Shown here in pieces: positions 36,579 to 50,500 of a DNA stretch of 64,000 nucleotides. The notes under the pieces were generated by a model. It was given only the letters and a program-made list of their open reading frames with translations. It was not told the origin of the DNA and did not search any database. Source of the stretch: Phallusia mammillata (taxonomy: Eukaryota; Chordata; Ascidiacea; Phlebobranchia; Ascidiidae). The translations under genes were made by a program, and so were the position numbers. Position 1 is the stretch's first letter. Each line of letters opens with the position of its first letter. Location: assembly GCA_003260075.1 (NCBI GenBank), contig QLIY01000157.1, forward strand, positions 153,116 to 217,115, read 5' to 3'.

Positions 36579-36620
36579 TACTGCATTAAGTAAATTTGTT
36601 TGTGTTTACTTAATGCAGTA
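36579..36620. repeat. Perfect 16-bp inverted repeat with 10-base loop
   Basis: TACTGCATTAAGTAAA at 36579-36594 is exactly complementary to TTTACTTAATGCAGTA at 36605-36620. It could form a hairpin in DNA or RNA, or be the ends of a very short MITE. Confidence 0.6.
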
Positions 36621-36639
36621 ATGGTTCGTTCAGAACAGA

Positions 36640-36715
36640 ATCACAATAGCGCGACCGATTTTTTGACCCTGCGCGACCCATGTTTGGGTCGCGACCCATA
36701 CTTTGAGAACCACTG
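36640..36715. mobile_element. One end of a hAT-type element
   Basis: A GCGCGACCC-rich stretch ends in CTTTGAGAACCACTG, the usual hAT terminus. The opposite end was not found nearby. Confidence 0.5.
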
Positions 36716-37324
36716 TCTTAGAACGACGTAAAATGGATTTAAACACGTTACAATAAGTTTTAAAGATATAACATTCTTGTTCGCTCAACAGCTAGGAAAT
36801 AGTGAGTCAATTTCTTTTATTAGGCTACATGTTCTGTACAAACATACGGTGTTTTTCATTATTGCACATACTTCCTCATTTTTATACTGTTGTTTCTGGT
36901 ACAACTTGATGTAGAACACAGCCTGTAGGTACCTGAGAAAGCATGATAGCTCTGTTAAAGGGCGCTATGACTTTATAATATTGCACATTGACACAAAAGA
37001 AATTCTATAAACCGAAAAGAAAAAGGTTTCCTCTGAAACAAACAATTCGTCTTCCCACAAATAACATGTCTTCGTCTTATTTCGCCAGTCCAGTCCGATC
37101 CAGTATGTTCTTGTTTATTCAATCTCAAAATGAAGAAAACAGCAAAATGTAACGAACACCCCTCTTCATGCATAAAACACGCACAATTCAACTAAGCGCA
37201 AGACATAGCTGTCTTCGTATCTTTTACTAAATATGTTTATTATCTGCCCCGCAACAAACAATACAAGTTTAACTGCATTTCCTATTTGGGATGAACAGGT
37301 TCCTGAAGCAAACATACTGTGTTT

Positions 37325-37415
37325 ATTCGGTTGTGAGGCCCGGCTTTCCTACAGTTTGTACGTCAGCTTTTTCGGTTGTGAGGCCCGGCTTTTCCTACAG
37401 TTTGTACGTCGGCTT
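37325..37415 (+). repeat. Tandem duplication, two units of about 45 bp
   Basis: CGGTTGTGAGGCCCGGCTTT and the following CCTACAGTTTGTACGTC occur twice in direct succession with small differences, without a C-run between them. Confidence 0.7.
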
Positions 37416-37462
37416 ACAATCGAGTAAAAACGGTATTGTATATTAATTGTAAGAACATAAAA

Positions 37463-37751
37463 CAGTGGTTCTTTTTCGGGGCCCTTACTCTTTTTTTCAT
37501 GCGCCAATAACGGCGAAATCCGTGTGCGTCAATACCCTGTCAAATCTATAATCACCATTCGTAGCTTTTAAAACATTTCAAAAGTTTTCTGAACTTGCGA
37601 CGCACCAGCAAATGAAAGTTAATGAGGAAACTTATTATTAGAGTTGTGTTCATTAACACAACAAAAAGCCACGAAATGGAACTATTCTGCGACCCCTTGG
37701 AAAATTTAAACGACGCACCAGGGCGTCGCGACGCACAGTTTAAGAACTACT
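37463..37751. mobile_element. hAT-type non-autonomous element
   Basis: Starts CAGTGGTTCTTTTT and ends CAGTTTAAGAACTACTG. The interior has GGGCGTCGCGACGCAC near the right end. No convincing target duplication was seen. Confidence 0.6.
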
Positions 37752-37774
37752 GGTGTAGGCCATTGCATCACTAA

Positions 37775-39282
37775 GGCTAGATCCACACAGGATTTCTTAG
37801 CGTACGCCCAAGAGCTGCCCCGCTGGCGCAGTGACGTCCACACAGACATAAATTTGAGCTCGCGCGCTGGCGCTCCGGCTCACACAGCCGCATTTTCACT
37901 GGGAACTCTTTTACATGTGCTTTTCACATGGTTAATGTTTGGCTGTACCATATCGGTTAATATAGATAAAGGTTATTCTTTCTATCCTTATGATTTATTA
38001 TGATTTGAATTTAGTTCTGTCTGGTAGGCTATACTTATAACAGTGATTAAGGAAGTTTCCTTTGGCAAAATCAACATGTGTTTTGCTGCCAATAAACATA
38101 GTTCAAAAATGCTCCAATTTGTTTTATTTGCAAGAGTTATAAACCATGACATCATGAAATAAGCAAACTTGGTAGTTCCAAATAAATGTGTTGCAAAAAG
38201 GTTAAATGCAGTTTTAACAAACCAAACTTGCTAAAAAGTTAATTCACCTAAACATAAACCACACAAACATGTTGAACTAAAAACAATTATATAATCAGTC
38301 TTCTTCTGCTTCGTAAACCATTTACAATATTTCTTTCCATCAAATCTTTCTAGGGAAAAGGCCAGTGTGGCACAAACTGATCAGTTGTATCTGAAAACAA
38401 ACAGATGAGTAAACATTTGTCTATCTGTTTGTAAATGTGTATATTGGCAGAAATTATACTTTTACAATTAAAAAATACCTTCATTTGCAGTGTTTCCAAG
38501 ATAGGTAACACAATGTTTTACAGCATCAGCCAGTTTTTAGAGTGATGACCTAGCCTGAACCTCTTTTTTACTGGTGTTTCATGCTTTCCTGTTAAAAGTA
38601 TTTTGTAAAGTTTTTAGAAATAAAAGAAACCAATGTTTGCTATCCTTTTTCCGTTTATATTTTTTAAACTCCTAAATACAACCTTGGCTGTGTTTACATT
38701 TTTACCTGCACATATGCAAGGCAATGTCAGTTTTATAATTATATTCCTACAAGTTTCCAAAATGCATAACCAAACTTACCACATATATTACCTTTCAAAA
38801 TCATTTTTAACCATGTCTTGCGGGTAGGCTTGAACACATACAACATAATTTAACAATTCCTGATTGCTGTAAATTGACAAAACCATGCTGAATAGTGGAT
38901 AAGTCTTATTTTGCTGAACTGTAAGGCTACTTCAGAACTAGGAAATGGTTTCGTGGGAGCACCAAAACGAATACGAACTAGAGGAGCGGGATACGAAAAA
39001 CTCATTAAACACGAACAAAGGCTATCAGGAAAGTTAACGGGTGCGTGCCCCCACAAGCAACTGTGCACAATTGATGTGCGATGGTTGATGTTCAAGTGCC
39101 TGCCATCATTGCAATAGAGGACATTCAAATTGGTATTTCGGTTTTCTTGACTTAAAAAAATAGAACTATATATATATTTCCTGCCCTAAAATCACTATAC
39201 ATTACACACCGGCGTTTTACGCTGGCTATAAAAGAACAAACCAACTATGCGCCGGCGCGCGAGCGTGTGTGTGGATCTAGCC
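37775..39282. mobile_element. PIF/Harbinger-like element, 1.5 kb
   Basis: Terminal inverted repeats GGCTAGATCCACAC (left) and GTGTGGATCTAGCC (right), flanked on both sides by TAA (37772-37774 and 39283-39285), the target duplication typical of PIF/Harbinger. Sub-terminal parts are rich in GCGCCGGCGC words. On the minus strand, 39128-38850 has a 92-codon open frame of unknown nature that may be a remnant. No intact transposase is seen. Confidence 0.7.
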
Positions 39283-39785
39283 TAAGGTATCGTGACATCA
39301 TATTTCCACATCTAGTTGGTGTGACGTGAATTTGGTGAGTGTTGTCTCCAAGTTAAGTAAATTTACAAGTAACATAGTAACGTACGTGTTTGTGCACTGG
39401 CAATATCCGCTACAACAAGCTACGAACTGTAGTGTGCTTTGATCAAACGAGTCACCTGGCTTCACGAAGTTTATCGCCCAAAAAAGAAAGTATAACTTAA
39501 AAAATCGACGCCTTTGGGCTCAACTAGTAAAATTGTTATTGTTGTTTTGCGGTACTGAGCATAGAATTACACAAAACAAAAAGTATGCAACACGTGCAGA
39601 GCAAAACATTGTGTGTGGTTACGGTTAAAACATTGATATGAAAAAAGTTACACAAAGTAGCAAAATAGACTATTCAACAAATCACAGTGTTAACACGATC
39701 CCTTACATTTTGCAAAAACAGTTTCAAGTTGTTGCACTAACAAATACCAGGCATGGCAACCAATTCAAAAAATAGGTTCCTTTTT

Positions 39786-40878
39786 TCATCTAGGAGCCAT
39801 TTGATTCCTTAACCATTCACTGCTTTTGTAAAACCTTGAATCACCCAAACGCAAGGCTGTAATTTTGTAATAATAATAGTAGATCGGAGACCAGCCTCTT
39901 TGTACAATGTACAAAAAGTAATATCCACCGAGTGCAAACAAGTAGGCATTAGGGTCAGTCCACCTGCAATACAAAACAAAGGTAAATGATTCTAGAACTT
40001 ACACCAAGCATGCACATGGATGTTGACCACTCTGAGCATTAATGGAGCTAGGGAATTTATATACCCAAGGAAGAATATTGCTTACAATTGTTTTTACTTG
40101 GTACAAAACCTGAGTAACCTGTTTTCTTCAGGCTGTTGAAAACCACGGTTTTCCTAACTCAGGCATTTAATTGAAAAGCTGACCAGAATGACAAGATTTT
40201 TACAAAAATCTAACAAAGATTTCATGCCAATTTTGAAGTACATGAATGATAATGCTTAACTGATACTAGAAACAAAAAAAATAAATAAACCAAAAACAGT
40301 ATCTTACTTTACAACAAGTGTCCATGCTTGTATGCCAATTGACAAACATAGGTAGATGATGGTTACAATAATTGCCACTCTGAACTTATGTAGCATCACT
40401 CTTATAAAACCCGCTTGAAAGGTTGTGGTGTTGAAAAGTTCCAAAAACAGAATGATAAGAGTAAAAACAATGCATGTGTCTTGAAGTCTATGAAACAATA
40501 AAAATGAATAAAAACACAACAATTTAAAAAAATAATTTGGGGCAGAAAAACAGCTGCTGAATAATGACACACTAGCATTGCCATTTTCATTGGAGGAATA
40601 CAGGTTACTGAATGTATTTGTGACAGAAAGGTTCCCTATATATTTTCAAATTAAATGTCTTGTGGATTATTAATTGTTAGGCATTTCGTTTTGCATAATA
40701 TAAAAGCAAAATCAACACAGGTTAAACCTACACAGCAAACAAATACTACTTACATAAACAAAACTAGCTGAATAACGTTCGTTGGGTTGATAAGAGCAAT
40801 TGTGGCGTTGATAACCAAATCGTACAACAAAAGTAGCAACTGAAGTGTTAAAATCAAGGTGTAATTCAAAACCTCCAT
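39786..40878 (-). CDS. TMEM138: Transmembrane protein 138
   Basis: Three exons in transcript order: 40878-40754, 40487-40308, 39963-39786 (stop TGA). The phases join and the product is 160 residues (human 162). Four hydrophobic segments are visible. Recognisable family stretches are NYTLILTLQLLLLLYDL at the start, VIQLVLF before the first splice, FQAGFIRVMLHKF in the middle, and TALRLGDSRFY near the C-terminus. In vertebrates TMEM138 is a ciliary protein needed for vesicle transport to, and assembly of, primary cilia, and is mutated in Joubert syndrome. It sits head-to-head with the chitobiase gene. The vertebrate neighbour TMEM216 is not seen in this window. Confidence 0.95.
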
Positions 40879-41505
40879 TGCCGATTGCGTGTCCTTTGTT
40901 CCTTAAGTTAACAAATTATAAAAGAAATCCATAACAAAAGTTAAGAAGTAACTGTTTACAGTTTGACTTCTCTTCGTTACCAGATAACAACGGAGATTTC
41001 AACGCAAAATATTTGTAATTTTAAACGTTTAATCCGGAGCGACAGAGTAAAACTGAAACAAAATGTTTAAAACACTTGTTTGTTTTTTGTTAAATTCTCA
41101 CAAAAAACTAATTTCGTGTTTTTTATGATCTTTGATGTTAAAAACAAAGTCAAATTAAAAAATCTCCTAGAAAGAAGAGCATGCCATTCCTTTGCTCATG
41201 TGTTTTTGGCACATTTTCTTATTTCAAACAATACTTTTAAGCATTGTTTTTAAACTTTCCTAGGTTGTAAAAATATAAGTTACTGTTTTTTAACAAAATT
41301 ATCAGTGCAATTTGACTGTTTTCCGCCGGTGCGCAATCAAGCAGAACTACACTAGAATGATTGTGTTGTCAAATGACAATTGACCTGTTCCAAAGCTACT
41401 GAGTTGTCGGGTGCAGCTTCTTGTTCTCGTTTGTTTACTCTTCTCTCTCCAAGAAGCTACTTTTTGTGACTCTACTGTCTGCGAATAATCATGATCACGT
41501 AAAGC
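40879..41505. promoter_or_regulatory. Divergent promoter region between TMEM138 and the chitobiase gene
   Basis: The two start codons are 627 bp apart on opposite strands, so both promoters must lie here unless upstream non-coding exons exist. No TATA box stands out and no repeat was recognised. Confidence 0.5.
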
Positions 41506-44500
41506 ATGCGATTTTCCCTTCAACCTCGAAGGATTTTTGGGTCTTTCCTGGTTGTATCATTTTGTACGGTCGTATTTTTGCACACCAAAACATTTTGGCG
41601 GCATATGATGGCCGATTTTAAGGAAAAGAAAGCGTGTAAGTATTTCAATAACGAAAGTGTGTTCGAAGCTGTGACCATTATGTTTGTTTCTACCTTGCTA
41701 AATACTTCATATTTTCAAATATGATTTTGCAAGTTACTTAAAGCTGTATCTTAAGGACCAAAATGTTAAAAGGGCAATTTTGCTCCTAATTAGAGGTTTA
41801 AGTGTAATAACTAATTGTGCTTGGGGTTTTAATGCAATGGTTACAATTACAATTAACTGCATCAACAAAAGTGGCAAATAAAAGGCAAATACAGCATGGT
41901 ATGTTTTTTCGTTTTGTTTTATAGCAAGGGGTATTAACACATTAGCTTTATAATAGCTTTAACTACACTGTCCTGCTGGTTTAGGTGGTGAACTGTTGGA
42001 TTACATTGCCGAGAATCTTGTGATCAGATACACTGTGCTTAGTAATACTGGTTGGGTGAAAAATCAGCATGAAATCATTCTTACCAACAATGGAGATCGC
42101 ACAATTAGCCAGGTACATCTGTTTGATCCATAATTTCATGTACAATTAAAAATCCTAATTAAAAAGTTTGCTGTTTATTTTTTGTGTTGAGTAACATAAG
42201 TGTTTTGTAACTTAATCTTTATTATTGTTTTCAGTGTTAATTTTCAAGTAAATTTAAAATTAATCATAAGAAAGATGTATTTGTTTTTACTAAAGATAAC
42301 ATACTGTTTTTGCCAAACACTGGTACAAACTTCTTCATTACATGTGCCTAAGTTTCTCTTTTAATTTTGTTTGTAGGGACAATGGTCAATATACTTTAAT
42401 CATATGTATCTTCCCGAAGGAGATCATTTTCGTTTTCGAAGGTCTTACCCAATTCCAGGCTCCCAGTTTGTTTTAACACATTTGGATGGGACATTTCTAA
42501 AATTATCTCCTCAATCAAGCTTCAAAGGTATGTTCCTTGTTGGGCATGTAGTAACATTGTCTTTACTTTACTTGAAAATTTTGTGTTAGTTCTTTGATAG
42601 GAATTCTTGTCCAGTGTAATTGAAGTTAATGACAATGCTATTTTATGAGAATTCCCCTACATTCAATATGTGTGTATTTTTATTTTACACATCCAATGCA
42701 CTAGTTAAAGGTTTTGCATTTTGATTCTTTACTTGTGAATTTTTTACTAGGTATTGCCCCTGAAACTGCAGTAATTGTGAGGATAAATTCCCCCGCCATT
42801 GCTGCACGTTGCTATGTTTTGCCGCGTTGGTATGTAGCTGCACCAAATTGCAGACCCAGAATAATTAGGGTAACCGATGATGAAAAACTGGAATTTGTAA
42901 GTGATTTTAACCACCCTTCGCAATGGAAAAGAGGGGACAATGACAATTCTGATCCATTTACCCCTGCGCACCGTCTCACCAAGTAAGAGACATGCTCTAA
43001 TGTATTTTTGTAAGTGATAAAGTTTGACAGAAAGGTATACTGATAAGGTAGGGTGACCAAAATTCCTGATAGTTTTACAAAGGGGAAAGTCAAGGCTCAT
43101 AGGCACAATTTTGGGGCGATCTAAGCATTTTGTCGGGATTATGTTATCTTTATGAACCTAAAAAGTCACCAAATAGCCTTTAATTCATTTTTATCAGTTG
43201 TTTTACAAGTATGCACATAAACTTTGAAGTCCCTAAGAAAAAGAATTTGGAGACTTCTGTAGGTTAGGCTACTGGATGCTAAAATTTTAAACATTAGGTT
43301 TTTTCAAGTTATTTCCAGATAGGGATTTTACTCCAAAATTCCAGATGTCTTGTAACCTAGATAGGAGTAACTTTACCTTACCTGCCTGTGTTATTTACCC
43401 TTTTAGCTACAATATTTTGGATAAAGGAGAGTCACCACTGCGAATAATTCCAAAACCAATCTCTTCCATAATAAGTAGTGAGGAAACTGTTGATCTGTCA
43501 TCAGGAAAATGGAATTTATGCAATTCACCACCAGAATTTAGTGCAGAAATAAAGAAATTTGGTGGTATGTCAAAGTGTTTTTTCTTGACACACATAAATG
43601 TACAATAAACAAATATATGTACTTCATGCAGAAATTGGTAACAATATTTTAGACTTGCGATAATTTTCACTCAGCATAGCATCTTAAAGAACTATAATAA
43701 TGATTTAGTTTGTTGTATAAGTTTTAACTTTCTTTTTTATAACCTTAAATATTTTGCCACTTTTCAGAAGTTTTTGGCCTTAGCGTTTTACCTGAAAAAG
43801 AGCCTTGTCCACCAACTCATGCAATCCAGTTTATTCATGAACAAATTCCTGACATACCTCTTAGCGATGAAGCATATTCTTTGACAATCGAGGGTGTCAA
43901 GTAAGTGTTTTTTATTGTCCCATATACTCCATAAATTAAAAAAGCAATGTACTAAGAAAAATAAGTGTATACAAATTGTTTAGTAGTGTGTCATAAATAC
44001 AATCAAGCTGTTTGTTTCAGAACATAAAGGTTTACATATTTAATTGTTGCGTTGACAAAAATGATATATATTGTTTATTGCTAAAATGTCATTTGTATTT
44101 GCATCTTTTGGCATGACGTATTTTTTGCTGTTAACAGCTGTTAACTGTTAACATAACTATGGTTTTATTGAAAAATTATATGCATTATATGTAAGCGTTT
44201 TTTAATATTCTGAGCCTGGTGGTTATACTGTGTAAACGTATGACATGCTGTGGTTCGTTTTCTAGTATATATGTTTTAGGACGTTACAATTGTTCCATTA
44301 TGTCGCCACGCTGCTTTGGTTTCTTTGTTTGTTATACTTCTAGTGGATCGTTACACTTAAAATACGTTTCACCTTAGTTGCGGATCTTATAGGCGAAATT
44401 CCTTTTTTATGGCCCAGTGCACTGCTATCTTGAAGGCGTGTTTTGGGGCTTGTGGCACTTAAACAAACCATGCATTTTTTACTTTGCAGTCTTAAACCAC

Positions 44501-47500
44501 AACTAACGGCCAAAAAGAAATTTGTTTTGTAACTTTAAGATGACCAATAACACTTCGTTTGGGACCAGTAATGTACAAAATACCGTTACAGCGTGGTTAC
44601 GCCTTTCAAAATAAAAGCCCAGAAACACGCGAATCGCTGCAAATACTCTTTGACACGACCTAAAAAATAGAAATACAGACTCTAAGCACACACAGATCCG
44701 AAGCATTGTGACCAATATATTAATGTTTAAGCCCATTGTGTTGCTGAACAAACTTTCATTCGAATTTCTACAACGACAGTTTCTACTTTGCTTTAAACTT
44801 AGCAATTGTAATATGCAAACGCGATTTAATAGACTTTGGATTCAAGGATATCACGGAAGATTTAGGTCGAATGCTCTTCTATAAGACGTACCCCAAAATC
44901 AAACAATTTGTGAATTTTCGTCTATTGTAAAGCATTTGACTGTTAGTTAAAAACAGTAGTTTCAAATAAGCGTATGCGTTGCACTTATTTACTTAATGCT
45001 TATTGTGTTTTCAGGCCTTCTATCACTGTGCGGGCAACGCACCCTGATGGAGTATTCTATGCATTGCAGACTTTAAAATCACTCGCTACAACAGACAAAG
45101 GGACAATTGGCCACGTGTTGCCCGCTGCAGTCATCAAGGTTAGCTTCCCTGCATTTTGCATGTTTCAGGGTTAACCGTAACAAGAATACGTACAAGTAAT
45201 GTATATCAAATGTCGATTTTAGATGGTACTTATTTCTGGCTTTTAGGCCTATTATTCGAACATACCAGTTGGTTTTTGTTTTACTGGTGTCGTTTATTTA
45301 TTTTTTCTATACTATTGGATAGTGTTGCATGTATTCTTAATGGGCCAAAACAAGTGGCAGTATTCAAATTGTTGTCTGCCGGTTCTATCCAAGAATTCAT
45401 ATTTTTCAGCCGATTTTGTTACAAAAAGTTTATTGATAGTAACTAGTAATGCTAACCGGTTCGCTGATCTCATAAATTCGTGAGACGGTTCTTTAGAACC
45501 GGTGCGAACCGGCTAAATCACACCACTAGCTAAAACTACTGCCGAACAAATTTATATGATGTCCAGACAAGTCCTCATGAACGTGTACAGAATGTACCAC
45601 ATTATGTATCAATTAAACAGACACCATGCGCTTCGTGTAAATTACGGCTAAACACGTCGCAGAGCTTACATCAGGTCTGACATTAAAAAACACTAAAATC
45701 CAACGTAACAATTTGAACTGAATCATGAATAAATTAGTTTTGTATTTTCAGGATGCGCCCCGATTCGGCTACAGAGGTTTGCATTTGGACGTCGCGCGAA
45801 ACTTTTTACCGGTTGATGACGTCATCGGGATTCTTGAGGTAAACAAAACTTAACAAGTCGGACGCGTGTGTTCAAAAATAGTATGTTGGAATCATTCTTG
45901 CGTTGGCGGCACATCTGGTCTTCATACTATACTATACTGTGCTTTAACATTCACAGTCCTAAGTATCATTGCCAAGCCGTCGCTAAACTTAAGCCCGGTG
46001 TTTTATTAGACGATAAATTTATTGGTCAGAGGTGCTTGTACAGCTAGGGTGGGTGAATCTGTAATACATGATCCTTAAAGTTATATGAGTAGGCAAAAAT
46101 AAATTTAATGAAAGCAATTGCTATGCTACCAACCTTTCCTTTAAAGTAGGTATGTACTTAGATCTCGTTTAATTGGTTCATGACTGGTGGTACTCAGAAA
46201 GAGTGTTTAGCTAGTACAGAACCAACTTGAATTTGAACAGCCACACTTGGCCAAATATTGAACTTCACAGGTTTGCCACAAATCAAGTCCTAACAATATG
46301 CGGTGAACCAAAATTCAAGGTTCCAAAAAAATGACAAACAAATTTAATGAAATCAATTTCTTTGTTACCAAGCTTTACTTCGAAGTAGGCATGTACTTCA
46401 TTTAAACTCCTTTGATTGGTACATGACTGGTGGTACCGTACTCAGAATCGTATCCCCCCCCCCGAAGTAGGCATGTACTTCATTTAAACTCCTTTGATTG
46501 GTACATGACTGAAGGTACCGTACTCAGAAAGCTGATTTAGGTTGGGCTTGAATTTGAACAGCCACACTTGGCCAAATATTCAACTAAACACCACAGCTAA
46601 GCCACCATTGAAGTCTTAGCTATGGGCGATGCACAAGTTCATACCCGGCTTTAAAAGCATTCAGCCCATGATATTTGATTAGCGTTACGTGCAAGGCACA
46701 TTTCACATTTTATCAGAACAAGTGTTGCTGTTAGATGTAACGTATTATATTAATGAATATAGTTTAGTTACCAGACATACTTTATAGACTTTTCTTATAT
46801 TTATTCGTGGCTTTTGCAACACGATGAACATAAAAACTGATGTTCCAATGCAGATTAGTTATCGGTCGCTCTTACACCGCTGAACTACGGGTTTTTATCA
46901 ACCTTCACTATCTTTCTTGTGTTTACACTCTTGCTGTTATAAGAACCACAGTGTTGTTAATTGACATTTCCCTGATAAAAACGCCTCGTTTAGGACGTCG
47001 GGTGACTTGTACATATTTGTGAGATGAACAAAGAAAAGTATATGTATAAATTATATTAATGCTTGGCTACGTTTGTTTAAATGGTAAAACTTTATTATAC
47101 AACGTTTAGCAGTTCTTTGTGAAGTACCTAGCAACAAATTAAATAGCGATGGCTTGTTAACGAGTACCCTTCTGCTTGCTGGGTCCCACTCAATTTGCAG
47201 CTACAATACTTCCAACGTTTGTGTAGCCATGTAGCCATCAGTTGGCCGAAAATAGGGTTTTGGCAACAGACTTTATAGGAAATACGCTATATCCTGAAAG
47301 AACCGTTAACAACGGCTTACGATCATTGCCTTAACAATCGACGGGCTTTTAAGTTCGGTCCTTTTGGCCGATTACTTTGCGTTGGTTTAAACCCATTTTC
47401 GGTGCATTACCAATTCAATACCAATCGCGGAAGTGCCTAGTTTCGATTCGTTACGTAGACTTGGTTATGATACAAACAAAAATTATTTTCCTGTGTTTTG

Positions 47501-50500
47501 TCCAGGCAATGGCGATGTATAAACTAAACAAGCTTCACTTGCACCTCACCGACGACGAAGCGTGGAGACTTGAAATTCCTGACCTCCCAGAACTAACACA
47601 AGTTGGCTCAAGAAGGTACGAACATTTGATGCTTAAAGCTTACAGATACAAGTCTCCTAGTTCTAGAAATACCAGTGTTTAAACTTCCCTGTTTTTGAAG
47701 CAAACTCTTAAGTTAAGTCAGAATAAAAATGTGAGTTTTGACTCAAAGTGAATGGAACAAAGTTGAGTAACATGACTTTGACTCGAGTCAAGTCAGATTC
47801 TTCTGGAAATACCAGTGTTTGAACTACGCCCTCTTTTCCCTTTTAAACTAAAAGTTGAGTTTCGCATCAAATTAGATTTGACTGAAGTCAAATCAGTTTG
47901 TTGTGGAAATGTTTTGTTTTAGTTTGTCCTTTGTTTAGACTTAAAACGAAGGAGGTTCAGTAACTTGGGTCAAGTTTAGTGATGGGACGATACCAGGTTT
48001 TGAAGCGAGTACCGATACCGAGTACCGAGTACGATTACCGAGTACTTAGGTGTAGTGTTGTACTTAGTTGTATACCACTGGCTAATTTATCTGCCATGGT
48101 CGGGGTACAGGCATGCACACACACATGCTGAAAAATGTAATCTCCACGTGATAGCGAAAAAAATATACGTAAACTGGCGGAACTTTTTTCCAAATTTTGT
48201 GCTGTCCGANTGGCGGAACTTTTTTTCCAATTTTGTGCTGTCCGAAGCAAATATTGGCCTAAAGTTCCCCCGTATTCCTATGGTGTAAGTTGGCCTTTAG
48301 TTACTCGCACGTTGGTATCGAAAACTGAGACAAAATATTTCGATACCGATACCGAGTACGAGTATCGATACCGAGTACCGGGTACTCGTCCCATCACTAG
48401 TGAAGTTAAGTAAGATTGTCGTGTAAATGCGATTGTTTGAACTTTGCCCTAGTTAGAAGCAGACTCAAAGTTACATCGGACCTAAAGCGAATGAATTCAA
48501 GACACAATCAGGCGGTCCTGAAAGTGATGTGGTTTAAACTTTGTTCCAAAAAAACAGATTTCAATTCTTGTATGCCCAAACGCGCTTTTGTAGTAACACC
48601 TCAAAAACTATTCACTAAATCCTTAAGCGAACGTCCCGTATTGAATGAACCAGCTTTCTATACAGTTCAAACCAGTTCTTTAATGTTTACTATAAAATCG
48701 ATTTATTTACCTTGTAAATAATATTTTTGCGGACTCGGTAAGTTGGAAGACATAAATCGCTGGATCAGAGTGGACGCATAATAGCAAAACCTACAAGTTG
48801 GATTATTTGCGCAAGATATTGACTTACCCAAAGCTAACTATAATTCTTCTGAAGACAGAAAGTTGAGTAATGTAAAAATCTTCGTTTGACCTAAATACAT
48901 GTTTGCAGAAGTATTCCTTTATGATTGATACCTTTGTAGCCCAATGAATGCTCTGTGTGTAGAGTGTGATATTTGTGTTTCGCATAGAACTGAAATGATT
49001 GTAACTTTGTAAAGTTGGGCCCTCATTGTAGAGTTGTAAGTATAGGGTCGTGCTTCTCGGGACGTGGCGGTTTCGAGGCACAATTTTAGGCCCGGTTGCA
49101 GCTTTGCTTCATGACACACAAACACACAGTTTTTAGTCGCCATTTGGCGGGCTTTATTGTGGGAATGGTCAAAGTCATTACATCGGATAAAAAGTGCATT
49201 TGGAAAGCATTGACATAGCTATATAAAGTATGTGCCATTAGATGATAACTAAGGTACACGTAGTATTAACTATTGTCGTAAGATGGCTGCACTAATGCCG
49301 TAAGGTTACTTTGCTATAGCCAATACTGTCAATGTCATGTCACCAGCTGCACTAATGAGACTTTGTACTTTGAAACAGCGTGCACAGTCTGCAATATAAC
49401 AGTAAAACCAATTAAAGATTAAATCCTAAGTTAAAACGGATTAGGACAGTTTCGGATTTGATAAATGTATGATATGTTTTGTGCAGATGCCACACCGAGG
49501 ATGAATCCGAATGCTTATTTCCAGCTTTGGGGTCAGGACCTTTTGACACAGCACCAGGTAAACTGGTTTGCGTAACAACCGTTGCTGGGTATCTTAGCCG
49601 CAAACTGTTTCAAAGATGCGTTGTATTGAAAAAGGTCGATTGGTTGCACTTAAACTTGCCAAAATACCCAACCCGAATGTGATCTCTCACTTTTGTCGCA
49701 ACAGTCCTTTAGTCTGCTTTTTTAAAGCTTGATCAGTTTAAGGCTAAAATATAATTATCAGTTTGATTGTATGCCTTAAAAAAGTTAATAGTTTGATAAT
49801 GATACCAATATTATCTTGTTCAATTTTAAGTAAAAAGTTACTTATTTTGGTAGCACTGCATTGAAAATCCAACTAGGGCAGGTAATCATATGTTAAATCG
49901 TGCGTTTTTACCTAAGTTTTTTGACCACACCTTTACAATGCAAGTTAAGTGCTTCAAAAACGAAAATAGCTGATGTGAATTCTACTTTTGTAATTTCTTA
50001 CAATTCAACCATTGCGCATTTGATTCCATAGTATTACTTTATATTGGCATTTTTCAGGCAGCGGTTATTACAGCAGAGAGGATTACATAAAACTGTTGCA
50101 AGCGGCTGTGGAAAACCACATTGAGTTGATACCGGAAATCGACATGCCAGGCCATTCGCACGCCGCCATTAAATCAATGGAAGCAAGGTAATACAATATA
50201 ATATGGGCCTTTGTTTTGAGCTAAAAGGGGGCATATACAAGCTGGGTTGGCAAAGGTGGTCCTTAGAATTATTGTCCACTTTAAGTGGGCTATTTTTAAT
50301 GCCTATACTTGCTTTTTTGGTTTTAAATTCCATTTTTAGCTGGAGACATACAATTCAATATATTTCAATGAATTTTTTTGACGTATTTGACACTCATATT
50401 TTCGTTTTCACATGATAATTGTCATCATACCATGATTAAACCCTGTAATCACGTTAACCCAAAACAAAGACAAAACAAAGATTTATAAATGACGCATGAA

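Larger units (their letters stand above)
35602..37324. other. Gene-free spacer with repeats
   Basis: Apart from the copied last exon, the hairpin and the hAT end listed separately, nothing coding is seen here. Confidence 0.5.

Noticed and set aside
38850-39128. A 92-codon minus-strand frame as a host gene
   Set aside because: It lies within the Harbinger-like element, and no splice partners or known domain are visible.
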